A stretch of 64,000 nt of DNA from Cronobacter turicensis z3032. GTDB taxonomy: Bacteria > Pseudomonadota > Gammaproteobacteria > Enterobacterales > Enterobacteriaceae. The first letter of the stretch is position 1; the number at the start of each line of letters is the position of its first letter. Positions 29,438-38,936 of the stretch are shown in pieces. Made by a program: the position numbers and the translations under genes. The stretch spans positions 1,430,074 through 1,494,073 of the forward strand of contig FN543093.2 of the NCBI GenBank assembly GCA_000027065.2. The letters are read 5' to 3'. The notes below the pieces were generated by a model. It was not told the DNA's origin, did no database searches, and saw only the letters and a list, made by a program, of their open reading frames with translations.

Positions 29438-30427
29438 ATGATTTCTCAACTTACCGATGCGTTTGCGCGTAAGTTCTATTACTTACGCCTGTCAGTGACT
29501 GACGTTTGCAACTTTCGTTGCACCTATTGCCTGCCGGATGGCTACAAGCCCGCAGGCGTCACCAACAAAGGCTTCCTCTCGCTCGACGAAATCCGTCGCG
29601 TGACGCGCGCGTTCGCGAATCTCGGCACTGAAAAAGTGCGTCTGACCGGCGGCGAACCGTCGCTGCGCCGCGATTTTTGCGACATCATCGCTGCTGTGCG
29701 TGAAAACCCCTCCATTCGCCAGATTGCGGTGACGACCAACGGCTATCGCCTGGCGCGCGACGTCGCGCAGTGGCGCGAGGCCGGGCTAACCGCGGTGAAT
29801 GTCAGCGTCGACAGCCTTGATGCCCGTCAGTTTCATGCCATCACCGGCCAGGATAAATTCCGTCAGGTAATGGCCGGTATTGATGCCGCCTTCGACGCAG
29901 GGTTTGAAAAGGTGAAGGTTAACACCGTGCTGATGCGCGACGTCAACCACCACCAGCTCGACACCTTCCTCAACTGGATCAAATCCCGCCCCATCCAGCT
30001 ACGCTTTATTGAGCTGATGGAAACCGGCGAGGGGAGCGATCTCTTCCGCAAGCACCATATTTCTGGCGCGACGATCCGCGACGAACTGCTTAAGCGCGGC
30101 TGGATCCATCAGCTACGCAGCCGCGCCGACGGCCCGGCGCAGGTCTTCTGCCACCCGGACTATCAGGGCGAGATCGGCCTTATCATGCCGTATGAGAAAG
30201 ATTTCTGCGCCAGCTGCAACCGCCTGCGCGTGTCGTCGGTCGGCAAGTTGCACCTGTGCCTGTTCGGTGACGGCGGCGTGGAGCTGCGCGATCTGCTGGC
30301 CGAAGAGGGGCAGCAGGCGGCGTTGATGGCGCGCATTGAAACGGCGTTGCTCGGCAAAAAGCAGACCCACTTCCTGCATCAGGGCGACACCGGCATCACC
30401 CAGAATCTGTCCTATATCGGCGGCTGA
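29438..30427 (+). CDS. moaA: GTP 3',8-cyclase MoaA
   Basis: Radical SAM enzyme starting molybdopterin synthesis from GTP. The ATG at 29438 ([19 protein letters not shown]) fits E. coli and follows AAGGTG; the longer open frame runs through the riboswitch. 329 residues. The N-terminal cluster motif is CNFRCTYC (C24, C28, C31), the C-terminal cluster CASCNRLRV plus a Cys in [19 protein letters not shown] is the SAM region, and the protein ends in the conserved Gly-Gly. First gene of moaABCDE. Confidence 0.97.
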   Translation: MISQLTDAFARKFYYLRLSVTDVCNFRCTYCLPDGYKPAGVTNKGFLSLDEIRRVTRAFANLGTEKVRLTGGEPSLRRDFCDIIAAVRENPSIRQIAVTTNGYRLARDVAQWREAGLTAVNVSVDSLDARQFHAITGQDKFRQVMAGIDAAFDAGFEKVKVNTVLMRDVNHHQLDTFLNWIKSRPIQLRFIELMETGEGSDLFRKHHISGATIRDELLKRGWIHQLRSRADGPAQVFCHPDYQGEIGLIMPYEKDFCASCNRLRVSSVGKLHLCLFGDGGVELRDLLAEEGQQAALMARIETALLGKKQTHFLHQGDTGITQNLSYIGG

Positions 30428-30448
30428 CGCCGCGTACAAGGAGTCACT

Positions 30449-30961
30449 ATGAGTCAGGTTAGCGCAGAGTTTGTGCCGGCGCGCGTCGCCATTCTTACGG
30501 TTTCCAGCCGCCGCGGCGAAGAGGACGACACCTCCGGCCATTTTTTGCAGGAGGCCGCTCACGAGGCGGGCCATCAGGTGGTGGATAAAGCCATCGTCAA
30601 AGAGAACCGGTATGCCATTCGCGCTGAAGTCTCCCGCTGGATTGCCAGCGACGATGTTCAGGTCGTGCTGATTAACGGCGGCACGGGCTTTACCGCAGGC
30701 GATCAGGTGCCGGAGGCGCTGCAGCCGCTGTTCGATCGCGAGATCGCGGGTTTCGGCGAAATGTTTCGTATGCTCTCGTTTGAAGAAATTGGCACCGCGA
30801 TGATGCAGTCGCGCGCGGTGGCGGGCATCGCCAACGATACCCTGATTTTTGCCATGCCGGGCTCGACGCGCGCCTGTCGCACCGCCTGGGAAAATATCAT
30901 CGCGCCGCAGCTCGATGCCCGTACGCGCCCCTGTAATTTTCACCCTCATCTGAAGAAGTAA
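30449..30961 (+). CDS. moaB: Molybdenum cofactor biosynthesis protein B
   Basis: 170-residue MogA/MoaB-fold protein. Motifs include LTVSSRRGEEDDTSGHFL, the INGGTGFTAGDQVPEAL molybdopterin-binding signature and FAMPGSTRACRTAWENII. In E. coli MoaB is dispensable and may be catalytically inert, with MogA doing the adenylylation. Lies 21 bp after moaA with AAGGAG upstream; moaC follows 3 bp later. Confidence 0.95.
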   Translation: MSQVSAEFVPARVAILTVSSRRGEEDDTSGHFLQEAAHEAGHQVVDKAIVKENRYAIRAEVSRWIASDDVQVVLINGGTGFTAGDQVPEALQPLFDREIAGFGEMFRMLSFEEIGTAMMQSRAVAGIANDTLIFAMPGSTRACRTAWENIIAPQLDARTRPCNFHPHLKK

Positions 30962-30964
30962 GTT

Positions 30965-31450
30965 ATGTCGCAACTAACCCACATCAACGCTGCGGGCGAA
31001 GCCCATATGGTGGATGTCTCCGGCAAAGCGGAAACGGTGCGTGAAGCGCGCGCCGAAGCGTTTGTTGAAATGCGCCCGGAGACGCTGTCGATGATCGTCA
31101 ATGGCAGCCATCACAAAGGCGACGTGTTCGCCACGGCGCGCATCGCCGGTATTCAGGCCGCCAAACGCACCTGGGAGCTGATCCCGCTCTGTCATCCGCT
31201 GCTGCTGAGCAACGTCGAAGTACAGCTTTTCGCCGACGAAGCGCACAGCCGCGTGCGTATTGAATCGCTCTGCCGTCTGACTGGCAAAACCGGCGTCGAG
31301 ATGGAAGCGCTCACTGCGGCGTCAGTGGCGGCGCTCACGATTTACGACATGTGCAAAGCGGTGCAGAAAGATATGGTGATTGGCCCGGTGCGGCTGCTGG
31401 CGAAAAGCGGCGGCAAATCGGGCGATTTTCAGGTAGATGCTCATGATTAA
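30965..31450 (+). CDS. moaC: Cyclic pyranopterin monophosphate synthase
   Basis: Converts the MoaA product 3',8-cH2GTP to cyclic pyranopterin monophosphate. 161 residues, E. coli length. Family motifs: [33 protein letters not shown] with active-site residues, and [29 protein letters not shown]. The stop overlaps the moaD start by 8 bp. Confidence 0.97.
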   Translation: MSQLTHINAAGEAHMVDVSGKAETVREARAEAFVEMRPETLSMIVNGSHHKGDVFATARIAGIQAAKRTWELIPLCHPLLLSNVEVQLFADEAHSRVRIESLCRLTGKTGVEMEALTAASVAALTIYDMCKAVQKDMVIGPVRLLAKSGGKSGDFQVDAHD

Positions 31451-31688
31451 CGTGCTTTTCTTCGCGCAGGTGCGCGAGCTTACCGGCGTGGACGCCGAGC
31501 GCGTGGCGGCGGAATTCGCGACCGTTGAGGCGCTGCGCGAACATCTCGCGGCGCGCGGCGGGCGTTTCGCGCTGGCGCTGGAGCCTGGCAAGCTGCTGGC
31601 GGCGGTCAACCAGACGCTGGTGCCGTTTGACCATCCGCTCGCCGATGGCGATGAAGTGGCCTTTTTCCCGCCAGTGACCGGAGGCTGA
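31443..31688 (+). CDS. moaD: Molybdopterin synthase small subunit
   Basis: Ubiquitin-fold sulfur carrier; its C-terminal Gly-Gly is thiocarboxylated by MoeB and donates sulfur to cPMP. The ATG at 31443 gives 81 residues, as in E. coli, ending FFPPVTGG. An ATG six bases upstream (31437) is in frame but adds two residues. Overlaps moaC and precedes moaE by 1 bp. Confidence 0.97.
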   Translation: MINVLFFAQVRELTGVDAERVAAEFATVEALREHLAARGGRFALALEPGKLLAAVNQTLVPFDHPLADGDEVAFFPPVTGG

Positions 31689-31689
31689 G

Positions 31690-32142
31690 ATGAACGACAC
31701 CCGCATCCGCGTCGGCTATGAGAATTTCAGCGTCGGCGAGGAATACCAGTGGCTGGCGCAGTGCGATGAAGACGGCGCGGTCGTGACCTTTACCGGCAAA
31801 GTGCGCAACCACAATCTCGGCGACAGCGTAAGCGCGCTGACGCTTGAGCATTACCCAGGCATGACCGAGAAAGCGCTGGCGGAGATCGTCACCGAGGCGC
31901 GTGAGCGCTGGCCGTTGCAACGCGTGTCGGTTATCCACCGCGTCGGCGAACTGTGGCCGGGCGATGAAATTGTTTTTGTCGGCGTGACCGGCGCGCACCG
32001 CAGCCAGGCGTTTGAAGCGGCGCAGTTTATTATGGATTACCTTAAAACGCGCGCGCCGTTCTGGAAGCGTGAAGCTACGCCGGAAGGCGACCGCTGGGTA
32101 GAGGCGCGCGACAGCGATCAGGCGGCAGCGAAGCGCTGGTAA
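31690..32142 (+). CDS. moaE: Molybdopterin synthase catalytic subunit
   Basis: Large subunit of molybdopterin synthase; forms a heterotetramer with MoaD. 150 residues. Motifs: FTGKVRNHNLGDSVSALTLEHYPGMTEKAL and VTGAHRSQAFEAAQFIMDYLKTRAPFWKRE, the latter with the active-site Lys residues that contact the MoaD tail. Last gene of the operon. No clear terminator follows. Confidence 0.97.
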   Translation: MNDTRIRVGYENFSVGEEYQWLAQCDEDGAVVTFTGKVRNHNLGDSVSALTLEHYPGMTEKALAEIVTEARERWPLQRVSVIHRVGELWPGDEIVFVGVTGAHRSQAFEAAQFIMDYLKTRAPFWKREATPEGDRWVEARDSDQAAAKRW

Positions 32143-32235
32143 TGACATCACAGGAAATTTGTTCCAGGATTAACAGCGGGGAGGCGCGTTACGCGCGTCT
32201 CGACACAAGATTAACTGAATGAATGAGGCAGCGTC

Positions 32236-32943
32236 ATGGATCGATTCCCACGCTCAAGTGAAAGTATTGTGCAGCCGCGCGCCGGGCTGCAAACGTTTAT
32301 GGCTCAGGTTTATGGCTGGATGACCTGCGGTCTGTTGCTGACCGCCTTTGTCGCCTGGTATTCGGCCAACAACGAAAACCTGATGATGTATATCTTCTCC
32401 AGCCGGTTTGTGTTCTTTGGGCTTATCATCGCCCAGCTTGCCCTGGTGTTTGTTCTCTCCGGCCTGGTGCATAAACTCAGCCCGGCGGTCGCCACCGCGC
32501 TGTTTATGCTCTATTCGGCGCTCACGGGGCTTACGCTCTCGTCTATATTTCTGGTCTATACCTACGCGTCCATCGCCAGCACGTTTGTGGTGACGGCGGG
32601 GATGTTCGGCGTGATGAGCCTTTATGGCTATACGACCAAACGCGATCTCAGCGGCTGGGGCAATATCCTGTTTATGGCGCTGATTGGGCTGATTATCGCC
32701 TCGCTCGTGAACTTCTGGCTGAAGAGTCCGGCGCTGATGTGGGCGGTAACCTATATCGGCGTTATCGTGTTTGTAGGGCTGACGGCCTATGACACCCAGA
32801 AGCTGAAGAGTCTGGGCGAGCAGATTGACGTGAACGACCATGGGAATCTGCGCAAATATTCGATTCTCGGCGCGCTGACGTTGTACCTCGATTTCATCAA
32901 CCTGTTCCTGATGCTGTTGCGGATTTTCGGTAACCGCCGTTAA
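32236..32943 (+). CDS. ybhL: BAX-inhibitor-1 family membrane protein YbhL
   Basis: Inner-membrane protein of the BI-1/TMBIM family, 235 residues (E. coli 234), with about seven membrane helices beginning near residue 22. The family signature appears as TYIGVIVFVGLTAYDTQKLK, and the end SILGALTLYLDFINLFLMLLR is highly conserved. Members act as calcium or proton leak channels in some bacteria; the enterobacterial role is unknown. A good terminator follows. E. coli ybhM is absent. Confidence 0.93.
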   Translation: MDRFPRSSESIVQPRAGLQTFMAQVYGWMTCGLLLTAFVAWYSANNENLMMYIFSSRFVFFGLIIAQLALVFVLSGLVHKLSPAVATALFMLYSALTGLTLSSIFLVYTYASIASTFVVTAGMFGVMSLYGYTTKRDLSGWGNILFMALIGLIIASLVNFWLKSPALMWAVTYIGVIVFVGLTAYDTQKLKSLGEQIDVNDHGNLRKYSILGALTLYLDFINLFLMLLRIFGNRR

Positions 32944-32960
32944 CCGGCTGTGAATACATC

Positions 32961-32984
32961 AAACCCTCTGCGGAGGGTTTTTTT
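32961..32984 (+). terminator. Terminator of ybhL
   Basis: AAACCCTC, TGCG, GAGGGTTT followed by a T tract of seven in total, 17 bp after the ybhL stop. Confidence 0.88.
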
Positions 32985-32997
32985 ATGGGCGGGGGGC

Positions 32998-33140
32998 GGC
33001 GGGTGCGCTGCGCTTACCCGCCCTACGAAGATGACGCGATGTGTGATGCTGTAGGGTGGGTAAGCGCAGCGCACCCACCAGCGGACACGAAGATAACGTT
33101 GAGGTTGGTTTTGTAGGGGGGTAAGCGCAGCGCACCCACC
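32998..33140. repeat. REP-like array of three units, copy 3
   Basis: Three units between convergent ybhL and ybhN: 32998-33026 (inverted), 33051-33079 and 33113-33140 (direct). The two direct units begin GTAGGGTGGGTAAGCGCAGC and GTAGGGGGGTAAGCGCAGCG. The odd unit number suggests a pair that gained one more copy. It ends 17 bp from the ybhN stop. Confidence 0.85.
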
Positions 33141-33157
33141 AGTCACCCACAAACCCA

Positions 33158-34186
33158 TCACTTCTCCTTCGCGAGGCTCAGCGACGGCTCATCGTTCTCC
33201 TCACGCACGCTCTCAGAGCCCTGCGCCTTAGCGAGCTTCTGCTCGTTTTTGGCGCGCAGTTTCTTCGCGCGGCCCTCAAGAACCAGATAGATAACGATAG
33301 CCAGCAGCAGCGGGGCGAAGAAATAGAGCATACGGTAGGCAAGCAGCGCCGCGATAATCGCGCCGTGGCTCACGTGCTCGCCGCCGAGTAGCGCGATAAA
33401 CACCGCCTCCAGCACCCCGATACCCGCCGGGATATGGATAATCACCCCGGCGATACTGCTCACCAGCAATACGCCCAGCACAAAGAAGTAATTCACTTCC
33501 TGGCCCAGCAGCAGCCAGATAATCGCGCCCATCGCCATCCAGTTCGCGCTGGAAATCACCATCTGCGCTATCGCGAATTTCCATGACGGTAGCACCAGCT
33601 TCTGGCCCTTGATCGTCATATGGCGGCGTTTAGCGAACGCGCAGAACCACATATACACCGCAATCACCGCGAGCAGCACAATACCGATAATGCGCAGCGT
33701 CATTTCGTCGATATACCAGTGCGCCGGCAGCTTCACCACGCCAAAGGTGAAAATGACGCCGCCGAGCAGGATATAACCGAGCCAGTTGGTGGTAATACTT
33801 AGCGAGAAAATGCGCGTGATGGTGCTCCCCGGCAGCCCCAGGCGCGAGTAAAGCCGGTAGCGCATCCCGACGCCGCCCACCCAGGTACTGAGCGTCAGGT
33901 TAAACGCGTAGCAGACGAAAGAGACCAGCATCACCTGGCGTTTGGCGAGCTTGTGGCCGCAGTAGGCGCGGCCCAGCAGATCGTAACAGCCATACAGCAG
34001 ATAACTCACGATAACCAGCGCGACCGAGATAAGCAGGGCGGAGCGGTCATAGTTCTTAATGACCTTCCACACTTCTTCCCAGTCGACTTTTTGCGCATAC
34101 ATTACAATCAGCACGACGACGGCGATAAAAAACAGCCACGTCAGGATTTTCTTTGTCAGACGCCACTTCGGATGCGATTTCGCCAT
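33158..34186 (-). CDS. ybhN: Inner membrane protein YbhN (UPF0104, flippase-like fold)
   Basis: 342-residue membrane protein with about eight helices, of the lysylphosphatidylglycerol synthetase transmembrane-region family. Start ATG at 34186 ([17 protein letters not shown]) aligned with E. coli; a GTG one codon earlier is also open. Conserved: FNLTLSTWVGGVGMRYRLYSRLG and IHIPAGIGVLEAVFIALL. The C-terminus extends about 24 charged residues beyond E. coli (KLAKAQGSESVREENDEPSL...). Third gene of ybhP-clsB-ybhN, overlapping clsB by 1 bp. Role unknown; a lipid-linked role fits clsB linkage. Confidence 0.92.
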   Translation of the reverse strand: MAKSHPKWRLTKKILTWLFFIAVVVLIVMYAQKVDWEEVWKVIKNYDRSALLISVALVIVSYLLYGCYDLLGRAYCGHKLAKRQVMLVSFVCYAFNLTLSTWVGGVGMRYRLYSRLGLPGSTITRIFSLSITTNWLGYILLGGVIFTFGVVKLPAHWYIDEMTLRIIGIVLLAVIAVYMWFCAFAKRRHMTIKGQKLVLPSWKFAIAQMVISSANWMAMGAIIWLLLGQEVNYFFVLGVLLVSSIAGVIIHIPAGIGVLEAVFIALLGGEHVSHGAIIAALLAYRMLYFFAPLLLAIVIYLVLEGRAKKLRAKNEQKLAKAQGSESVREENDEPSLSLAKEK

Positions 34187-35427
34187 CACGGTTTCACTCC
34201 AGGATTTTCAGTCTCCACCCGGTCCTGGGTTTCGATTTCAGGTTGTACCGGGGGCGGCACCTGCGCGAGCTTCGGGGTATGCGCGGGCAGCCAGCCCACC
34301 ATCGCCGGGAAGTGGCGCAGGAAGTGGAACACGATGACGCTCTTGCCGAGATTCCACCAGGTGCGTTTCGGCATCATGCTCTCATCCACCTGTTTACAGT
34401 CTTCACGAATCAGCCGCGTCAGGTTGTCGCGCAGGGTCTGGTTAAACTGCGTATCGTGAATGATCAGATTCGCCTCAAGGTTAAGCGACAGGCTCAGCGG
34501 GTCGAGGTTGCTGGAGCCCACCGTCGCCCAGTGATCGTCCATCAACGCCACTTTGCCATGCAGCGGACGGCGCAGATATTCATAGACTTCGACGCCGCCT
34601 TTCACCAGATAGTTATAAAGCAGGCGCGCGCCTACCTTAACGATAGGCATATCCGGCTCACCCTGCACAATCAGCTTCACTTTCACGCCGCGGCGCGCGG
34701 CGTTGCGCATCGCATGCAGCAGGCGGTAGCCGGGGAAGAAATAGGCGTTGGCGATGATCACCTCTTTTTTGGCGTTCGCCAGCATCTTGAGGTAATGACG
34801 TTCGATATCGTCGCGATGGTCGTTATTATCGCGCCAGACAAACAGCGCCTGCGCCTCGCCCGGCGTGGTGTTCTCCACTGCCTGCTGATAGTGGCGCTGC
34901 CACCAGCGGCTTACGCGCTCTTCGCCGAGATTGCTGAGCACAAAATGGTAGATATCCTGCACCACCGGCCCTTCAACGCGCACCGCGTAATCCTGTTTCG
35001 CCTCCGGGCCGTAATCGCTCATATGCTCGGCGGAGTAGTTGATGCCGCCGACAAACGCCACTTCGCCATCAATCACCACAATCTTGCGGTGCATGCGGCG
35101 GAACACATTGGTGCGCATGCCCATCGTGCGCGGGCGCGGATCGTAATAGCGGAACATCACGCCCGCCGAGGTGAGCGTGCCGACAAACTCGTCGCTGAGA
35201 TCCGGCGAGCCGTAGCCGTCCAGCAGTACTTCGACGCTGACGCCGCGCTGCGCGGCGTTCAGGATAACCTCATGCAGCTGGCGGCCGACGTTATCGTCGA
35301 ACCAGATAAAGGTTTCGAGAATGACTTTACTGCGCGCTTTGTCGATGGCGTCAAAGACGGCGGGATAGAACTGGTCGCCGTTCTCTAACAGCTCAATATG
35401 GTTGCCGTCACGCCAGGTCGTTTTCAT
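34186..35427 (-). CDS. clsB: Cardiolipin synthase B
   Basis: Phospholipase D superfamily enzyme making cardiolipin, and in E. coli also phosphatidylglycerol. 413 residues as in E. coli ClsB, without N-terminal membrane helices. Two HKD motifs are visible: [18 protein letters not shown] near residue 112 and [18 protein letters not shown] near 292. Start overlaps the ybhP stop, its own stop abuts ybhN: a tight three-gene operon. Confidence 0.96.
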   Translation of the reverse strand: MKTTWRDGNHIELLENGDQFYPAVFDAIDKARSKVILETFIWFDDNVGRQLHEVILNAAQRGVSVEVLLDGYGSPDLSDEFVGTLTSAGVMFRYYDPRPRTMGMRTNVFRRMHRKIVVIDGEVAFVGGINYSAEHMSDYGPEAKQDYAVRVEGPVVQDIYHFVLSNLGEERVSRWWQRHYQQAVENTTPGEAQALFVWRDNNDHRDDIERHYLKMLANAKKEVIIANAYFFPGYRLLHAMRNAARRGVKVKLIVQGEPDMPIVKVGARLLYNYLVKGGVEVYEYLRRPLHGKVALMDDHWATVGSSNLDPLSLSLNLEANLIIHDTQFNQTLRDNLTRLIREDCKQVDESMMPKRTWWNLGKSVIVFHFLRHFPAMVGWLPAHTPKLAQVPPPVQPEIETQDRVETENPGVKP

Positions 35428-36185
35428 AGATGGATCTCCACAGCCAGCGGGGCATGGTCGGAAAGATGGCGCCAGTTACGCAGCGGCAGCGCGGTCGGCG
35501 CGCTCGCCGAGGCGTTTTTCACATAGATCCGGTCAAGACGCAGCAGCGGAAAACTCACCGGAAACGTGCGCGCCGGGCGTCCGTGGGCGCGGGTAAAGAC
35601 TTCATCAAGCCCGGCCTCTTTACGCAAAATCCGGTTCGCCTGCTGGCGCCAGTCGTTAAAATCGCCCGCGACCACCACCGGCTCGCCTTCCGGCAGGCTG
35701 TTGACCAGCTCGGCCAGCATCATAAGCTGCGCCTGGCGGTGCGCCTCTTTCAGCCCCAGATGAACGCAAATCACATGAATCGCTTTTGGAAAACCGGGCG
35801 GGGTAATACGGCAGTGCAGCACGCCGCGCTTTTCGGTGCCGGGCACTGAAACATCGCGGTTTTCATAGTGCTCAATCGGATAGCGCGACAGTACGGCGTT
35901 GCCGTGATGGCCTTCCGGGTACACGGCGTTGCGCCCGTAGGCGTAATCGCTCCACATGGTGTCGGCCAGAAATTCGTAATGGGTTGTGTCCGGCCAGTTC
36001 TCGACATGCAAAGGATGCACTTCGTGCGCGCCCATGACTTCCTGGAGACAGACAATATCCGCCGACACCGTGCGAACCGCATCGCGCAGTTCCGGTAAAA
36101 TAAAGCGTCGGTTAAACGCGGTGAAACCTTTATGGGTATTAATTGTTAAAACGTTCAATGAAAATCGCTGTGTATTATCTGCCAT
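35424..36185 (-). CDS. ybhP: Endonuclease/exonuclease/phosphatase family protein YbhP
   Basis: 253 residues, E. coli length; EEP-fold metal-dependent hydrolase. Motifs: [20 protein letters not shown] with the metal-binding Glu, [23 protein letters not shown] and [11 protein letters not shown] with the catalytic His. No signal peptide. Linked to clsB in enterobacteria, so a phosphodiester on a lipid headgroup is an attractive but unproven substrate. First gene of the operon, divergent from ybhQ. Confidence 0.92.
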   Translation of the reverse strand: MADNTQRFSLNVLTINTHKGFTAFNRRFILPELRDAVRTVSADIVCLQEVMGAHEVHPLHVENWPDTTHYEFLADTMWSDYAYGRNAVYPEGHHGNAVLSRYPIEHYENRDVSVPGTEKRGVLHCRITPPGFPKAIHVICVHLGLKEAHRQAQLMMLAELVNSLPEGEPVVVAGDFNDWRQQANRILRKEAGLDEVFTRAHGRPARTFPVSFPLLRLDRIYVKNASASAPTALPLRNWRHLSDHAPLAVEIHL

Positions 36186-36320
36186 GTTTCCCCAGCCACT
36201 TCTTATTCTCCTGATGTCGTTAAAGTGTAGTCCCAGTCACAAAAAGCGGCGGGGATACGGAATTTTCCGTAAACTGCGGTACTCTGAAGAATGAGTGAAA
36301 AATCCCACAGGAGTGCGGCC

Positions 36321-36737
36321 ATGAAGTGGCAACAATATATTCGCGTGGCGACGGGCCTCAGCTGCTGGCAGATTATGCTGCATCTGGCGGTCGTGGTTAT
36401 GCTGGTGGCGGGCTGGATGAGCGGGTCGCTGGTGAAGGTCGGCCTCGTATTATGCGCGTTTTATGCGCTGACGGTTGTGCTGATGCTGGCGTTCCAGCGC
36501 CACCACGACGGCCTCTGGCGCGAGGTCGGCGACTTTCTGGAAGAGCTGACCACCACCTGGTATTTTGGCACGGCGCTGATTGCGCTCTGGCTGCTCTCCC
36601 GCGTTTTACACAATAACCTGCTGCTGGCGCTGGCGGGCGTGGTAATTCTGGCAGGGCCGGCGCTGCTTTCACTGCTGGTAAAAGAGCGCAAGCGCGATTC
36701 AGCCAATTTTGCGTCGAAACATGGCATACGCCGCTAA
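36321..36737 (+). CDS. ybhQ: Inner membrane protein YbhQ
   Basis: 138-residue membrane protein with about four helices; the ATG at 36321 ([20 protein letters not shown]) matches E. coli YbhQ and has CAGGAG upstream; ten further codons are open 5'. Conserved: [23 protein letters not shown]. Function unknown. Its last 39 bp overlap the 3' end of convergent ybhR, in different frames. Confidence 0.9.
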   Translation: MKWQQYIRVATGLSCWQIMLHLAVVVMLVAGWMSGSLVKVGLVLCAFYALTVVLMLAFQRHHDGLWREVGDFLEELTTTWYFGTALIALWLLSRVLHNNLLLALAGVVILAGPALLSLLVKERKRDSANFASKHGIRR

Positions 36738-37805
36738 CCCTGTCGTGGCCGCAATCACCAGCAGCGGCCACACGCTACGCCAGATGATGTCGAGACTGGC
36801 GTCTTTGAGATAAATCGCTTTCGTTATATCGGTAAAGTGCCGGATCGGGTTAATCCACGTCAGGTTTTGCAGCCAGACCGGCATATTCTCCACCGGCGAG
36901 ACATACCCCGAGAGTAAAATCGCGGGCATCATAAAGACAAACACCCCGATAAACGCCTGCTGCTGGGTAGAGCAGAGCGCCGAAATCAAAAGCCCGAACC
37001 CCACCAGCGACAGCCCGTAAATCACCATCGTGAAATAAAACAGCGTAAGCGATCCGGCAAAGGGGATCTGATATCCCCAGATGCCGATGCCCAGCACAAT
37101 CGTGGCCTGAAAGGTGGCGACAATCAGCGCCGGAACCGCTTTACCGATGAAAATCTGCCAGGTGGCGAGCGGCGACACTAACAGCTGATCGAGCGTGCCC
37201 TGTTCGCGCTCGCGGGCCACCGACAGCGACGTCACAATCATCACCCCGATGGTGGTAATCATCGCTATCAGCGAGGGCACCACAAACCATTTGTAGTCGA
37301 GGTTCGGGTTATACCAGTTACGCACAATCAGCTCGCTGTTGTTAGGCTTCGCGCGGCCTGCGAGCAGCTCCTGCTGATAATCTTTGACGATCTGCTGAAG
37401 GTAATTGGCGGCAATCTGCGCGCTGTTGGAGTTGCGCCCGTCGAGCAGGATTTGCAGGGGCGCGGGTTCGCCGCGTACCAGCTTGCGGGAAAAATCCGCC
37501 GGAAAGTGAATGGCCAGCAGCGCTTTCTGGGCATCGATCGTCGGGCGGATCGCCTGCTCGCTATTGAGTAGCGTCACGTGGCTGAACGCGCTGGCGCGGG
37601 CGAAACGCTGGGTCAGTTCCACCGCGTGCGCGCCGTTATCCTGGTTATAGATGGCGATGGTGGCATTGGTCACCTCAAGCGTCGCCGCGAACGGGAACAG
37701 CAGCACCTGCAACACCACGGGCAGGATCAAAATGGCGCGGGTCTGCGGCTCGCGCAGCAGCGACTGCAACTCTTTGCGGATAAGCGTCCATAAACGGTGC
37801 CACAT
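36699..37805 (-). CDS. ybhR: ABC-2 type permease YbhR
   Basis: 368 residues, one of two permeases of the YbhGFSR exporter. One N-terminal helix ([17 protein letters not shown]), a periplasmic domain to about residue 165, then five helices. ABC-2 features: [24 protein letters not shown] and [19 protein letters not shown]. coli YbhFSR exports tetracycline-like drugs and cations, and this regulon affects cefoperazone and chloramphenicol sensitivity. Last gene of cecR-ybhGFSR; 9 bp after ybhS. Confidence 0.94.
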   Translation of the reverse strand: MWHRLWTLIRKELQSLLREPQTRAILILPVVLQVLLFPFAATLEVTNATIAIYNQDNGAHAVELTQRFARASAFSHVTLLNSEQAIRPTIDAQKALLAIHFPADFSRKLVRGEPAPLQILLDGRNSNSAQIAANYLQQIVKDYQQELLAGRAKPNNSELIVRNWYNPNLDYKWFVVPSLIAMITTIGVMIVTSLSVAREREQGTLDQLLVSPLATWQIFIGKAVPALIVATFQATIVLGIGIWGYQIPFAGSLTLFYFTMVIYGLSLVGFGLLISALCSTQQQAFIGVFVFMMPAILLSGYVSPVENMPVWLQNLTWINPIRHFTDITKAIYLKDASLDIIWRSVWPLLVIAATTGLAAYAMFRRKIG

Positions 37806-37814
37806 AGCGTCTCC

Positions 37815-38936
37815 TTAATCGAGGCGGCGTCGGGTATTCACCCAGGTAAGCCCGATAAACATCACGGCGGAAGCCAGCAGAAACAGCACGTTGACCAGCA
37901 GTACGCCCGGCAGGGTGCCCGCGAGGAACAGGCTTTGCAGCGTACTGACGAAATAGCGCGCCGGGATGATATACGTCACCGCGCGAATTACGGCGGGCAT
38001 ACTGTCTATCTGGAAAATAAACCCCGAGAGCATGACCGAAGGCAGGAACGCCGCATTCAGCGCCACCTGGGCGGCGTTAAACTGGTTGCGGGTGAGCGTT
38101 GAGATAAGCAGCCCCATGCCGAGCGTGCTCAGTAAAAACAGGCTGGAGATGAAAAACAGCGCCAGCAGCGAGCCGCGATACGGCACGCCGAGAATAAAAA
38201 CCGATACCAGCATACAGAGCAGCATCGCCAGCATGCCGAGAAAATAGTAGGGGATAAGCTTGCACAGCAGCAGCTCGCCGCGCGTTACTTCGGTTGAGAG
38301 CAGCGCCTCCATGGTGCCGCGCTCCCATTCGCGGGCCACCACCAGCGAGGTCAGTATCGCGCCGATAACCGTCATGATGATCGTCACCGCGCCGGGAATA
38401 ATAAAGTGCTGGCTAATCGCCGCCGGGTTAAACCAGTAGCGGAGCTGGACATCAATCAGCGGCTCGAACGTCTCGCCGCGATCCTCCGCGCGCTCGGCCT
38501 GCCAGAGCTGCCAGATGCCTTCCATATAGCCGCGCACGAAGTTGGCGGTGTTCGGTTCGCTGCCGTCGGTGATCACCTGAATCGGCGCGCTGTCGCCAGG
38601 GCGCGCCATCCGCGCGGCGAAATCCACCGGAATGACTACCAGCCCGCGGATTTTCCCGGCCTGCATCAGCGAAATCAGATGCTGGCGATTGTCGCTGATG
38701 GTCGGCGCGATAAACGGCGAGGCGGTAATGGTATGGGTCAAGTCGAGCGCCTCTTCGCTGCGCTGCTCCAGCAGCACGCCGACGTGCAGGCGGCTGGAGT
38801 CGAGGTTAATGCCGTAGCCGAAGATAAACAGCAGCAGCAGGGGAATGGCGACCGCGATAAGCCAGCTGCTTGGGTCGCGCAAGATCTGTCGCGTCTCTTT
38901 TACGCACAACGCGCGCACGCGCCGTAGCTTCATCAT
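37815..38936 (-). CDS. ybhS: ABC-2 type permease YbhS
   Basis: 373-residue partner permease of YbhR, same topology: helix near residue 30 ([20 protein letters not shown]), large periplasmic loop, five C-terminal helices. [24 protein letters not shown] is the family signature. Start at 38936 ([10 protein letters not shown]) overlaps the ybhF stop by 4 bp; the second ATG at 38933 is an alternative. E. coli has a few more N-terminal residues. Confidence 0.94.
   Translation of the reverse strand: MMKLRRVRALCVKETRQILRDPSSWLIAVAIPLLLLFIFGYGINLDSSRLHVGVLLEQRSEEALDLTHTITASPFIAPTISDNRQHLISLMQAGKIRGLVVIPVDFAARMARPGDSAPIQVITDGSEPNTANFVRGYMEGIWQLWQAERAEDRGETFEPLIDVQLRYWFNPAAISQHFIIPGAVTIIMTVIGAILTSLVVAREWERGTMEALLSTEVTRGELLLCKLIPYYFLGMLAMLLCMLVSVFILGVPYRGSLLALFFISSLFLLSTLGMGLLISTLTRNQFNAAQVALNAAFLPSVMLSGFIFQIDSMPAVIRAVTYIIPARYFVSTLQSLFLAGTLPGVLLVNVLFLLASAVMFIGLTWVNTRRRLD

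Noticed and set aside
34153..35388. Plus-strand open frame of 411 codons antisense to clsB
   Set aside because: Antisense shadow of a conserved gene with both HKD motifs; no ribosome site or recognisable domain.
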